A stretch of DNA of 60,895 nt from Anaerolineales bacterium UBA2200 (GCA_002327925.1 DCVA01000052.1:72437-133331); one strand, 5' to 3'. Positions 49,025-58,271 are shown, numbered from the stretch's first letter. Notes: a model not told the origin generated them from the letters alone. Made by a program: numbers and translations.

Positions 49025-50350
49025 TCAGGCACCAGCCACGGTAATGGCCTCGAATAGCATTGCCCGAGGGCCGAGATAGTCGCCCAGGAAGGCGGTCTCG
49101 CGCGACAACCGTGCTTTTGCCAGCGCGGCATAGAGGTTTCCGCTGATGGAGCCCCCGCGAATCGGATGAGTGCCGCCATCGCACACCTCATAACCCAGAC
49201 GGATCTCGCCCACAAAGTCGCCCGTGATCGGATCGGGTGACATGGCTGAGAACGACACCACATGGTAGAAGGGAGCCTCGCCCTGCACAAGGGTGCTGAA
49301 AGGCTGGCTCCCCGGCTTCAACTCGAGATTGCCAAAGGCGCCGGTGGCCGGAATGTTCAAGTACTGAGCATAGCGCTGAGGGGCCCAGAAGGCGCGAAGG
49401 ACACCATTCTCGAGGATGAGTGTCCTTCGGCCCGGGTGGCCCTCATTGTCAAAGCTACCACTGCGGGCGCCAAAGGGCAGGAGACTGTTGGAGTAGATTG
49501 TGATCTCGTCGCCGCTCAGGGACTCCGGCAGGACGGTCTGGCCAACTTCCCAGGGAGAGATTCGCTGATACTTGGCCTGGGCCGACGAGCGCAGGAGTAG
49601 CGGCGAGTGGCCTTCGCTCATCAGCAGCTCGGCTAATGCTTCGTCACTGATTACTACAGGGAAAGTCCCCGTCCTTGGCATGCGGGCCACAAGGGCATCG
49701 CGGGCATACTGAACGTGGCGGGCAAGGACGGCGGGAACGTCCAGATCCGCGTGACGCCGGCGCTGCAAAGCAACGTGGGACTCCATCTCATCTCCGTCAC
49801 CCGCGGCAAGCAGCACAAAGTCCAGCAGCAACCCGGTCTCTTGCTTGCCACCTTGAGCGCCAGCGCTGTTCCGAAAGGCGATGCGGCTGTCCTCAATGAA
49901 CACTTCCGCGCTGGAGAGGCGCACACCACGCTCTCTCTTTAGCGAGTCCAGTAGCTGCTCCACCGTGTGCTCCGCCAGTTCGCGTGGCGCGGCCTGTATC
50001 TCCGTATCTGCCATCGGCACGGAGGGATAGTCAACTGGACCGGCCAGTGTATAGGGGGGATTGTCGGTCAGACTGGCCATGAACACGGCCTGAGCCAGCC
50101 TTGCCTGCAGGTCTGGCAAGTCGCCGGGCAGAATCGACACCTCGGCCTGCCCGCGCGCCTGCGAGGAGCCATCCCTTGCTGGGTGGTCGTTCATAATAGT
50201 CACGAGGTAGCGCTCGCTGTGGACTCTGCGCGAGTTTTCGATGCTACTGCCAATGACATAATACTGAGTCTGTCTCTTTTCTGCCTGCTGTACGGACCAG
50301 TCATGCGCGCCCGCAGTGGAGCCGAGGGTCCGAATGATGGCGTCCAACAT
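49025..50350 (-). CDS. TldE/PmbA-family protein (metalloprotease partner)
   Basis: A 441-residue TldD/PmbA-fold protein without the HExxxH zinc motif, so the TldE-like partner of the protease. Family blocks include VISDEALAELLMSEG, RSGSFDNEGHPGRRTLILENG and SGNLYAALA. ATG 50350 overlaps the tldD stop by one base (TGATG), which indicates translational coupling and a stoichiometric complex. TldD/TldE pairs act in peptide maturation and turnover (for example microcin B17 and antitoxin CcdA in E. coli). The target here is unknown. Confidence 0.88.
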   Translation of the reverse strand: MLDAIIRTLGSTAGAHDWSVQQAEKRQTQYYVIGSSIENSRRVHSERYLVTIMNDHPARDGSSQARGQAEVSILPGDLPDLQARLAQAVFMASLTDNPPYTLAGPVDYPSVPMADTEIQAAPRELAEHTVEQLLDSLKRERGVRLSSAEVFIEDSRIAFRNSAGAQGGKQETGLLLDFVLLAAGDGDEMESHVALQRRRHADLDVPAVLARHVQYARDALVARMPRTGTFPVVISDEALAELLMSEGHSPLLLRSSAQAKYQRISPWEVGQTVLPESLSGDEITIYSNSLLPFGARSGSFDNEGHPGRRTLILENGVLRAFWAPQRYAQYLNIPATGAFGNLELKPGSQPFSTLVQGEAPFYHVVSFSAMSPDPITGDFVGEIRLGYEVCDGGTHPIRGGSISGNLYAALAKARLSRETAFLGDYLGPRAMLFEAITVAGA

Positions 50351-51744
50351 CAGCCCAGCCTCGCTTTCAACCTGAGGTGCGGACCACCCGAAGAAACGGG
50401 TACCCACTCCTTGTGGCCCTTGCCACACGTGCCTCCGGACAGAACAAAGTCGTCGCCCACGGCGCACACGCTTTGCAGGATGTCGGGCACATAGCCCGTG
50501 ATTCCAACTGGTGCAAAGAGCCGTCCTGTGAGCTTGCCGTTGCGAATCTCCTCTCCATACTGACTGGTGACTTGCATTCCCCAACCCTTGGGGTCTTCCA
50601 TGCCGCTCGAAGTCTTGTTGAGGTAGATCCCATGCCCCACACCGGCAATCAGGTCGTCCAAGGACGTAGCACCCCGGGCGAAGAAGGTGTTGGACATTCG
50701 CACGTAGCCCTTACGCTGGTAGCTTTCGCGGCGCCCGTTGGCTGTGTGAGGCATACTCAGTCTGTGCGATGAATACATGTCCGATAGCCCCTGGTTGAAC
50801 ACGCCATCGCGAATGATGTAAGTTGGCGACGCCACCTGACCCTCATCATCGAAGAAGTAGGTTCCGTGTCCGCCCGGGTAGGATGGATCGTCGACAATGG
50901 TGACCAGGGGCGACGCAATCGCCTTCCCAAGGTACTGCCGCGAGCGGGCGCGATCCTTGAGAAACATATCCAGCTCCACACCATGCCCGAAAGCCTCGTG
51001 AGCGATGACTCCCGAGACATCCGGGGAGCAGACCACGTCGTACATCCCCGGCGCGACCTTTTCGGCTGTGAGCAACGCTACGGCTCTGCTACACAGGTCG
51101 CGCAGCTCGAGGTCAGTGATATCAAGGAGCTCAAGCCCTCCGGTGCCTTCCTTGGAGAGCCAGTCGTATTGCACTCGCTGCCCATCCGTGACGACCACAA
51201 GCAAAATCAACGACAGGCGGAGGACATTCTGCGAGAGCAGCCTGGTGCGACTGGCAAAGGCCCTGGACTCGCAGCGCTCAGAGTAGCGTACCTGAACGTT
51301 GACGATATGAGGGTCGAGACTGCGCGTTCTCTGGTGCAGATCCTGGCAGAGGGACAACTTGTCCCGGGGTGACATGAGTGTCGGGTCTTTCTGTTGCTGA
51401 GTCGCCCAGTGCCTTTGGAGAGGGGGACCCGGGTCGAGGTCCGCGCCGGGTGCTGGTTGCAGGCTGCTGGCGAGCTCACGGGCCATCGACGAGAGTCGCG
51501 ACTTGTTCAGGTCCGACGCAGCCATCTCCTCGAAGTAGTTGCCATTCCAGGCAGACAACACAATCCCCTGGCTGGGCTCTACATCGGTCACCTTCTGCTC
51601 GCGATCATCTAAGGTGATCTGCAGGCCGCTGTTTCGGCTCAGCAGAACATGGGCGTAGGAAACTCTCTTCTCCATCTCCCTTACCAGTGAGGGAAGTTGA
51701 TTGTTCGCCTCCTGGAGTCGGGTGGGTACTCTGTTCCACTCCAT
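50350..51744 (-). CDS. tldD: TldD-family zinc metalloprotease
   Basis: A 464-residue metalloprotease of the TldD/PmbA family. The zinc-binding HExxxH motif is intact in GVIAHEAFGHGVELDMFL, and the C-terminal DILQSVCAVGDDFVLSGGTCGKG block is typical of TldD. It forms a heterodimer with the coupled TldE gene and cleaves small or unfolded peptides in the cytoplasm. ATG 51744 has AAGGAG 8 nt upstream. It is divergent from pcrA. A small-peptide substrate such as the NHLP-like or 47-aa proteins of this window is only a speculation. Confidence 0.92.
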   Translation of the reverse strand: MEWNRVPTRLQEANNQLPSLVREMEKRVSYAHVLLSRNSGLQITLDDREQKVTDVEPSQGIVLSAWNGNYFEEMAASDLNKSRLSSMARELASSLQPAPGADLDPGPPLQRHWATQQQKDPTLMSPRDKLSLCQDLHQRTRSLDPHIVNVQVRYSERCESRAFASRTRLLSQNVLRLSLILLVVVTDGQRVQYDWLSKEGTGGLELLDITDLELRDLCSRAVALLTAEKVAPGMYDVVCSPDVSGVIAHEAFGHGVELDMFLKDRARSRQYLGKAIASPLVTIVDDPSYPGGHGTYFFDDEGQVASPTYIIRDGVFNQGLSDMYSSHRLSMPHTANGRRESYQRKGYVRMSNTFFARGATSLDDLIAGVGHGIYLNKTSSGMEDPKGWGMQVTSQYGEEIRNGKLTGRLFAPVGITGYVPDILQSVCAVGDDFVLSGGTCGKGHKEWVPVSSGGPHLRLKARLG

Positions 51745-51785
51745 GGATGATGCTCCTTGTTGTGCGGTCGATGGTCGACCACGAC

Positions 51786-51813
51786 ATTCTAGCCTGATCA
51801 CAGAGGAAGACAA
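51786..51813 (-). promoter_or_regulatory. Candidate promoter for tldD-tldE
   Basis: Minus strand: TTGTCT (51813-51808), a 16-nt spacer and TAGAAT (51791-51786), giving a start near 51779 and a leader of about 35 nt to ATG 51744. The plus-strand pcrA promoter may use TAGAAT at 51874-51879, without a clear -35. Confidence 0.5.
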
Positions 51814-51937
51814 AAAGCCTCACAGGACGGGCGCTGCAGCAACGGGTCATTTAGTGAAAGACCGAAAGATGGCTAGAATAGGCCCTGCTCTGGTGGTCCC
51901 ACCAGAGGGTACAGTACTCACCCCACTTGGAGTCCCT

Positions 51938-54166
51938 ATGGATTTGCTGAGCCAACTCAACCCATCACAGAGCAAGGCAGTTCAGGCCATAGAGGGCCCT
52001 GTCCTGGTGTTGTCTGGCCCGGGTTCGGGCAAGACCCGGGTGCTAACCCACCGCATTGCCTTCCTGGTCAAGAAATGCCAGATCGACCCGTATAACCTGA
52101 TGGCTGTGACGTTCACAAACAAGGCGGCACGCGAGATGCGCGACCGTCTTGTCACGCTCATCGGACAAACGCAACTGGACCGCTTGACGGTTGGCACTTT
52201 CCACGCCATCTGCGCTCGCATACTGCGCCGAGAGGCGCAGGCGATTGGTATGCCGACTAACTTTGTCATCTACGACCGCGATGACCAGCTATCGGTGCTC
52301 AAGACAGCGCTGCGAGAATTGAACCTGGACGACAAGATGTACCGACCTCCGGCCATCCAGGGGGCGATTTCCAAAGCCAAGAGGTCCCTGCTGTCAGCCG
52401 AAGAGTACAATCCGCCGACCTACTGGGATGAAGTGGTCGCGCGAGTCTACAGCCTCTATCAGCAGTTGCTGAAGCAGAACAGCGCAATGGATTTTGACGA
52501 CTTGCTGATGCTCACGGCGCGGCTGTTCGATCAGCAAAAGGAGGTTCTGAGCAAGTACCAGAAGCGTTATGTGCACGTTCTGGTCGACGAGTTTCAGGAT
52601 ACTGACAGCGCTCAGTACCTGCTTGTGCGCCTCCTGACCGCGGCTCGGAAGAATCTGTTTGTCGTCGGAGACGAAGACCAGAGTATCTACGGCTGGCGCG
52701 GCGCCGATTACCGCAACATCCAGAGGTTCCGCAGGGATTTTCCTGACGCACAGGTCATCCTCCTGGAGCAGAACTACCGGTCTACGCAGAACATCCTGGA
52801 CGCAGCCCGCCACGTTATTGCCCTCAACCGGCAGCGGACCGAGAAACGGCTGTGGACGAAGAACGACTCTGGCGGACCAGTCACCGTGTATGAGGCGTAC
52901 GATGAGCAGGAGGAGGCGGAGTACACGGTTCGGGAGATTGAGAATCTGGTGCGGGGGAAGGTGTGTCGCCTGCGCGACTGTGCTGTGATGTACCGCACCA
53001 ACGCTCAGTCACGGGTGCTGGAAGACGCCTTTGTGCGCCATGGAATGCCGTACAAGTTGGTCGGCGCTACCCGTTTCTACGAACGCCGGGAGATCAAGGA
53101 TGTTCTGGCCTACATGCGTCTGGTGCATAATCCCTTTGACGACGTGAGCCTGCAACGCATTCTCAACGTGCCGCCGCGAGGGATCGGTCAGCGGACTCAG
53201 GAAACCCTTCAGCAGTTTGCCAAGCGGCTCAACGTACCCCTCCATACCGCCTTGCAGCTGCTTGACGCGGATCGGCAAAGCAAGGTCAAAACAGACCAGC
53301 CGGCGTCAGGCGAGGAAGCCGGCGCTCCCCAGCCGGCCCCCGCCTTTGAGGGACGCGCCACAAGGGCCCTGCTCTCGCTGCTGGGCTTGCTGGACAAGAT
53401 GCTGTCCTTGCGAGAAGACAGTGATCCTCTTCAGATCATCGACGCCCTGGTTACAGAGTCCGGCTACAAGGATTACGTTCTGGATGGCACAGAGGAGGGG
53501 CAAGAACGCTGGGAGAACATCCAGGAGCTGCGCACCGTAGCACGCAAGTACTCGGGTCAGGCTCCCGAGGAGGCGCTCACTGGCTTCCTGGAGGACGTGG
53601 CCCTCGTCTCGGACGTGGATAATCTGAGTGAGGAGGGGGACGCGGCAACGCTCCTTACCCTGCACATGGCCAAAGGGCTGGAGTTCGAGGCGGTCTTCAT
53701 GGTCGGTCTTGAGGAGGGAATCCTGCCACACAGCCGCTCTCTGGAGGAGCCCGACGAGATGGAGGAGGAGCGCCGCCTGTGCTACGTCGGAATGACGCGC
53801 GCCAAGCGCCGTCTCTATCTGATCCATACTTTTCGCCGCGCCCGGTTTGGCAACCAGGGACCGAGTGAGCCATCTCGCTTCCTGCGAGATATCCCTACGC
53901 AGCTGGTCAGGGGGCGTGAGGTTCGCGCGCCCGCAAGGCCCAGAGAAACCACGCCTTCAGCATCGTCTCTGGGTTTCCCGTCATCCGCAGGGGCTTTTCG
54001 GCCAGGGGACAGGGTACGCCATCCGCAGTTTGGTGACGGGACCGTGGTCAGCAGCCAGAGACGAGGGGGCGACGAAGAAGTGACCGTGGTGTTCGTTGGC
54101 AAGGCCGGCATCAAACGGCTTCTGGCCGGGCTGACGGATCTGAAGCGAGTAGGGCGCCCGAACTAG
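51938..54166 (+). CDS. pcrA: ATP-dependent DNA helicase PcrA/UvrD
   Basis: A 742-residue superfamily 1A 3'-5' helicase of nucleotide excision and mismatch repair. Motif I is LSGPGSGKTRVLTHRIAFL, motif Ia AVTFTNKAAREMRDR, motif II VDEFQDT, motif III GDEDQSIYGWRGAD, motif IV QNYRSTQNIL, and motifs V-VI are LLTLHMAKGLEFEAVF and RLCYVGMTRAKRRL. The C-terminal PcrA/UvrD tail contains the RNA-polymerase-binding-like block FRPGDRVRHPQFGDGTVVS. ATG 51938 begins the conserved NPSQSKAV homology and has GGAG 5 nt upstream. Upstream in-frame starts would add unconserved residues. Confidence 0.96.
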   Translation: MDLLSQLNPSQSKAVQAIEGPVLVLSGPGSGKTRVLTHRIAFLVKKCQIDPYNLMAVTFTNKAAREMRDRLVTLIGQTQLDRLTVGTFHAICARILRREAQAIGMPTNFVIYDRDDQLSVLKTALRELNLDDKMYRPPAIQGAISKAKRSLLSAEEYNPPTYWDEVVARVYSLYQQLLKQNSAMDFDDLLMLTARLFDQQKEVLSKYQKRYVHVLVDEFQDTDSAQYLLVRLLTAARKNLFVVGDEDQSIYGWRGADYRNIQRFRRDFPDAQVILLEQNYRSTQNILDAARHVIALNRQRTEKRLWTKNDSGGPVTVYEAYDEQEEAEYTVREIENLVRGKVCRLRDCAVMYRTNAQSRVLEDAFVRHGMPYKLVGATRFYERREIKDVLAYMRLVHNPFDDVSLQRILNVPPRGIGQRTQETLQQFAKRLNVPLHTALQLLDADRQSKVKTDQPASGEEAGAPQPAPAFEGRATRALLSLLGLLDKMLSLREDSDPLQIIDALVTESGYKDYVLDGTEEGQERWENIQELRTVARKYSGQAPEEALTGFLEDVALVSDVDNLSEEGDAATLLTLHMAKGLEFEAVFMVGLEEGILPHSRSLEEPDEMEEERRLCYVGMTRAKRRLYLIHTFRRARFGNQGPSEPSRFLRDIPTQLVRGREVRAPARPRETTPSASSLGFPSSAGAFRPGDRVRHPQFGDGTVVSSQRRGGDEEVTVVFVGKAGIKRLLAGLTDLKRVGRPN

Positions 54167-54184
54167 CGAGCAAGGACAAGAAAA

Positions 54185-54208
54185 GGGAGGAGGCATACGC
54201 CTCCTCCC
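54185..54208. terminator. Bidirectional terminator between pcrA and the CBM9 gene
   Basis: GGGAGGAGGC (54185-54194), an ATAC loop and GCCTCCTCCC (54199-54208) form a perfect 10-bp stem. On the minus strand it is followed by TTTTCTTG, a good intrinsic terminator for the upstream exported-protein genes; it can also end pcrA. Confidence 0.8.
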
Positions 54209-54228
54209 TCTGCCTGTCCAGTTTCTGT

Positions 54229-55095
54229 CTACTGCAGCGGGCTCACCTGCTCGAACTCTTTGAGGATGGCCAGCAACTCCTGCAATCGGCGCTCGAGCTT
54301 GATGAGCCGCGCCTCGAGCGCGATCAGGCGGTCCTCGGGACGTTCGGTAAACAACAAAGTACCGAATAGTTCTGGAGTGCTGCTGGTGCTGGGACCTTCC
54401 CAGATGAGATAGGCATCCCAGTTATCACCGTCGTCGTCGTCGTGGAGACCCACCGTAAAGCCCATCACCGTTCCGGAGATGGGCGTTCCTGCCATCAACT
54501 CGGCTACCGGGATCTTGACCTCAATGTTGTAGCCTCCCGTGACCTCTTGTACCTTGGCCATTAGGCTTGTCGTAGGCACTCCACGGTCCGCCATGCGACC
54601 GTCGACCACCAGGGTGTACTGATGATCGTCCCGGCCCCATGGGTACTGATCGTAGAGACCATCGAGACCGAGCTCGACAGAGTCATCTCGCCACACATCG
54701 ACACTGTCCCCGCCAATCAGAATATTGTCCGTGACCTGAATGGCCAGATAGAGACTCTGCTCGTCCCAGCCGCTGCGAATCGACGCGCTCAGGTCGTCGA
54801 GGCTATCAACGCGCCCCGAAAAATAGTAGCAGGTATTGCGATTCAGTTCAATGCTCTCGATTCGGGGCCACTCTGTCAGGTAACCGTCGATGATGGGCGC
54901 GTTAACAAAGCGCATGCTGTGCAAGCTGCGCGATTCGCTTTCCGGGTAGACGGGCAACGAGTTGACAGCGGTCGATTGCACCGATTCATCGGCCCTGGAG
55001 CCCAGCAGCCGCGCGCCAAGCACAGTGGCAGCCAAAAGCAACAGGACTAGCAGGCTCTGTCGCGGCATTGCGAAGAACCAGGCCGGCTTTCTCAT
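54229..55095 (-). CDS. Exported CBM9-like carbohydrate-binding protein with C-terminal coiled coil
   Basis: A 288-residue protein with an N-terminal hydrophobic export helix (about 12-32), then a family 9-like carbohydrate-binding or CBM9-like sugar-binding domain (about 60-250; FVNAPIIDGYLTEWP, WDEQSLYLAIQVTDN, GYNIEVKIPVAEL). A C-terminal amphipathic helix of about 35 residues follows (ALEARLIKLERRLQELLAIL). It binds rather than cleaves sugar, by family. ATG 55095 has AAGGAG 8 nt upstream. It follows the large exported protein on the same strand, 72 nt later, and both end in similar helices. Confidence 0.75.
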   Translation of the reverse strand: MRKPAWFFAMPRQSLLVLLLLAATVLGARLLGSRADESVQSTAVNSLPVYPESESRSLHSMRFVNAPIIDGYLTEWPRIESIELNRNTCYYFSGRVDSLDDLSASIRSGWDEQSLYLAIQVTDNILIGGDSVDVWRDDSVELGLDGLYDQYPWGRDDHQYTLVVDGRMADRGVPTTSLMAKVQEVTGGYNIEVKIPVAELMAGTPISGTVMGFTVGLHDDDDGDNWDAYLIWEGPSTSSTPELFGTLLFTERPEDRLIALEARLIKLERRLQELLAILKEFEQVSPLQ

Positions 55096-55167
55096 TGAGT
55101 CAACTCCTTGGACTGTCTCATGTTCCCTATGTGTCCAGTCAGCGAGCGCAGGCTGCGGGCATGGCCA

Positions 55168-58100
55168 CTAGGGGGACTGGCCAACCCGTGCTGCCCGCTG
55201 GAAAACGGCAAGGATAGCCTCCAGGATCTGTTGAATGATTCCCAGTCGACCTTCCATCTCGGTGATGAATTCGTTGACGGGTTGAGGTGTGGGCGTGATT
55301 GTGGCAATACGTGACGGCGACGGAGTTGGAGTTATAGTCGGCGACATCAACGGAGTAGGAGTCAGTGTCTGGGTAGACGTTGGGGTGGGCGTGAACGGCG
55401 TCGTCGTGGGTACCGCAGCCGGCACAGTGTACTCAAGCTGTAGCTGTGGGCGAACTGACATGGAAGGATAGTTCGAGCTGGCAAAGCTGTAACTGACAGA
55501 GTCGGAACCGGTGCCGCGAAGAAGCATACCAAAGTTGGCATCCGGATTAGCGACCCACTCAGCCACCAGGGCGGTGATGTCAAACGAAAACCATGTACTC
55601 AGGGTCGCAACAGAGCGGGACGCGTAAGGGGCCTCACTGCGGTCAACTCCGGGGCTGCTGGCCCCTGGTTCGGCCCACAATTCACTGCTTGTAGCGCTCC
55701 CCCAGTTGGCCTGCAGGTCGGACCAGGGGCGCAGCATCCTGTATATCTGCACCTCCGTGGGGAGCCCATAGTCGCGATTATAGGTGTAGAGACGAAGGAC
55801 GGCCTGGTTGACTATTGCGTTGGTCGGGATGCTCAGTAGGTTAAAACGCAAGAGCCCTGAGTAACTGCCGTCATTCTTGACCATCAAACTGGCCATGTAG
55901 CCATAGTTGCTTGAGGGACTGCGCGCCGCGATATAGGTGTCGTTGGTCCCGCCGTAGCCCAGCACGCCCTGCTGTAGCACAACCTGACTCTTGTCGAGAG
56001 GATACTGCGTCGGGCTAGGAGCAAGCACTGTCGTGGGCGAAGGTGGCAGGGTTGAGGTCGCCGCCGGCGTCAGCGTCGGCTGAGTAGTGGTCCTGGTGGG
56101 CGTATTGGTGGCCACGGGAGACAGTGTCCGCGTGGGGGTCCACGTGGCGATCAGAGTCGGCGTACCCGTCCGTGTCTTGGTTGGAGTGCGGGTCTGTGTA
56201 GAGGTAGGCGTGACGGTTCGGGTGGACGTGGGTGGACGCGTTCTCGTCGGGCTAGGGGTGGGCAGCTGCAGTCCGGTGCCTTTGACGATCAAGCGATGTA
56301 TGTACTCGTTGCCGTCGTTGTTACAGTTGATGCGAAAGTCCATGGCGCCGGGCAGGCCGTTATCAAAGAAAGCGTCATCGATCCTCCAGACGTAGTCAAC
56401 CCACGTATTCAGTGTACCCAGGGCTGCGCCTTTGGTGATGCGGCGCTCGACCATCTGCCCGTAGTAGTTCATATACTCCAGGGACAGGGTGTCTGTGCCT
56501 TTGTTCAGGAGGGTCGTCGTGATAGTCCAGGATACAGGGCCTCCGGCGTTTTTGGGCTTCTGCCCCGCGAACGGATAGCGGTCCTCAACGTCGAAGGACA
56601 GGTAAGGGTTGCCCGTTGACTGGTCGGTTCTCCTCGTGCTATGGGCGCTGTAGATGTGGGTGAGAGCTGTGGCCGGCAATTCTGCGGTCAGGGCCGTACC
56701 CGACAGGGCCACGCTGCGACTGCCGGGAGCAGTATCCCGTCGATATAGCCAGTACTCAAAGTCGCCATGATGTGGGCCATAGCACTTGTAGATGCCGTCA
56801 CTGCCCAACCAGCAACTATCTGTCTTTCTCGTCTGTCGCAGCACAATCCACACATCCGGGGTATTCTCCACCTGTTTTCCGAGGTGTTGTCGCGCAAAGT
56901 TCATGATCGGGAAACCGGTTAGCTGCTCCGCTGTGTAGGTGTCGGCAATGTTGGGCAGCTGGATGTCCAGGAGGTAGGGGTGCACGCTCAGGCCTTCCAC
57001 GAACATCCAGTATGAGCCGGCCACGCGAGGAGCGCCGGCTGGCTCGAACCCGGTGGGTATCCGTTCAAAGAAGAGGTTGGACGTTCCGATCACGCCGCCG
57101 ATAACAACGCCGTCGTGGCGGATCTCGGCGTTTATGTGGTCCCAGTCCCAGCCGTTCACCTTGACGCCTGTCATCTTTGAGGGCAGGGAGGCGGCGTGGG
57201 CAGCGTGAGCATGGATGTGGTGGATAGTGGACTGGACGAACTGCGGGGTGTTGGGAAATGCCAGGTTGTGAGTGCTCATCGTACGCAGCACCCAGTTGTT
57301 GAAGGCGAGGCTGTTCTCGACGTAGTAGGCACAGCCGGCGGTGCTCTTCCGTTCGACAGTCTCGCCGTCAGCACCAGTGTCCAGATTGATCCATGCCAGA
57401 TTGTAAAAGTCCGGGTTGTTGTCGTAATGGCGTCCCATTGCGAGAACGAATTGATCCCACCAGTACTGCCAGGTGGTATTGGCGAAATTGGGAGTGCAAA
57501 ACGGTTTGCAGGGACCCAGCGCACCATCAGGATCGTAGCAGCTGGTGATCGAACCTCCGCCCTGCTCGGCAATCCAGCCGGGTGTATAGTTCGTTCCGAT
57601 ACGTTCGTCGTTTTCGTCCATCGCCCAGGTAGCCACGGCGACGCCAACGGGCTTGGCAATGACGCCGCCGTCCGGGAGAGTGACTCGGTATTGCTGAGCT
57701 GTCAGAATGAACTCGTCGATCACCGTCCAGTTGTAGACACCCTTGGCCGGGTTCAGTTGGTACCAGGCGAACTCGGCCCAGCCCCCCAGTGCACCGTACT
57801 CGGGGTGACCGCTGACAGTCTCATACTGTCCCCAATGATTCAGGTAGGTCAGCGAGTAGGAGGGGTCTGACCAATCACCGTTCATCCAGTCAAGCATCAC
57901 AAAGATGACGGGAGGAAGATTGGCGGGCGAGAGGGTGCCGGCACCCGACAGTTGCGAGTCAGACTCGAGGACAGTTGGGATCGGTGGGACGAGCGTCTCC
58001 GTGGGCGAGGGGGTGGGCTCTGTGGTGCACGAGACAAGCAGGGCGCCCGTCAGAAACAACGTGGTCACAGACAGCATCAGCACGGCGAGCCAGGGTCCGC

Positions 58101-58236
58101 CAGGGCGCTGGGGCGTAACACGACGGCCGAGGTTGAACCGCACCCGTGGGCTGTTGCGGATCAAGTGAGTGGACCTCCCGATTGTCTCAGTCGTTGGCCT
58201 GCGACCAGTACGTTCCGTGCGGTCTGGCATCGCCAT
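55168..58236 (-). CDS. Large exported glycosidase-like lipoprotein with DNRLRE domain
   Basis: A 1022-residue protein. A basic 48-residue N-terminal part, a hydrophobic helix and a lipobox-like LLVSC (C70) suggest a lipoprotein. Residues about 100-680 look like a GH-type catalytic region (FAWYQLNPAKGVYNWTVIDE, HAHAAHAASLPSKMTGVKVNG) that I cannot assign to a family. A long Pro/Thr linker leads to a DNRLRE-type domain (about 780-950; LRFNLLSIPTNAIVNQAVLR), then a second Pro/Thr linker and a 35-residue C-terminal helix (EMEGRLGIIQQILEAIL). ATG 58236 has no Shine-Dalgarno sequence and lies 7 nt after a TATAAT box. A polysaccharide-degrading surface role is inferred. Confidence 0.75.
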   Translation of the reverse strand: MAMPDRTERTGRRPTTETIGRSTHLIRNSPRVRFNLGRRVTPQRPGGPWLAVLMLSVTTLFLTGALLVSCTTEPTPSPTETLVPPIPTVLESDSQLSGAGTLSPANLPPVIFVMLDWMNGDWSDPSYSLTYLNHWGQYETVSGHPEYGALGGWAEFAWYQLNPAKGVYNWTVIDEFILTAQQYRVTLPDGGVIAKPVGVAVATWAMDENDERIGTNYTPGWIAEQGGGSITSCYDPDGALGPCKPFCTPNFANTTWQYWWDQFVLAMGRHYDNNPDFYNLAWINLDTGADGETVERKSTAGCAYYVENSLAFNNWVLRTMSTHNLAFPNTPQFVQSTIHHIHAHAAHAASLPSKMTGVKVNGWDWDHINAEIRHDGVVIGGVIGTSNLFFERIPTGFEPAGAPRVAGSYWMFVEGLSVHPYLLDIQLPNIADTYTAEQLTGFPIMNFARQHLGKQVENTPDVWIVLRQTRKTDSCWLGSDGIYKCYGPHHGDFEYWLYRRDTAPGSRSVALSGTALTAELPATALTHIYSAHSTRRTDQSTGNPYLSFDVEDRYPFAGQKPKNAGGPVSWTITTTLLNKGTDTLSLEYMNYYGQMVERRITKGAALGTLNTWVDYVWRIDDAFFDNGLPGAMDFRINCNNDGNEYIHRLIVKGTGLQLPTPSPTRTRPPTSTRTVTPTSTQTRTPTKTRTGTPTLIATWTPTRTLSPVATNTPTRTTTQPTLTPAATSTLPPSPTTVLAPSPTQYPLDKSQVVLQQGVLGYGGTNDTYIAARSPSSNYGYMASLMVKNDGSYSGLLRFNLLSIPTNAIVNQAVLRLYTYNRDYGLPTEVQIYRMLRPWSDLQANWGSATSSELWAEPGASSPGVDRSEAPYASRSVATLSTWFSFDITALVAEWVANPDANFGMLLRGTGSDSVSYSFASSNYPSMSVRPQLQLEYTVPAAVPTTTPFTPTPTSTQTLTPTPLMSPTITPTPSPSRIATITPTPQPVNEFITEMEGRLGIIQQILEAILAVFQRAARVGQSP
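55275..55425. repeat. Low-complexity Pro/Thr-coding repeat (C-terminal linker)
   Basis: Imperfect repeats encoding TPTPTST/TPTP segments in the exported protein, between the DNRLRE domain and the C-terminal helix. It behaves as an extended, likely glycosylated spacer. Confidence 0.6.
56010..56275. repeat. Low-complexity Pro/Thr/Arg-coding repeat (central linker)
   Basis: Imperfect repeats encoding TPTxTxTRTPT segments between the catalytic-like region and the DNRLRE domain of the exported protein. Confidence 0.65.
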
Positions 58237-58243
58237 TCCGCCA

Positions 58244-58271
58244 ATTATACGGCGAAAGCAAGGTCTGTCAA
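58244..58271 (-). promoter_or_regulatory. Perfect promoter abutting the ATG of the exported glycosidase-like gene
   Basis: Minus strand: TTGACA (58271-58266), a 16-nt spacer and TATAAT (58249-58244). Only 7 nt separate TATAAT from ATG 58236, so the transcript should be leaderless. Confidence 0.85.
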
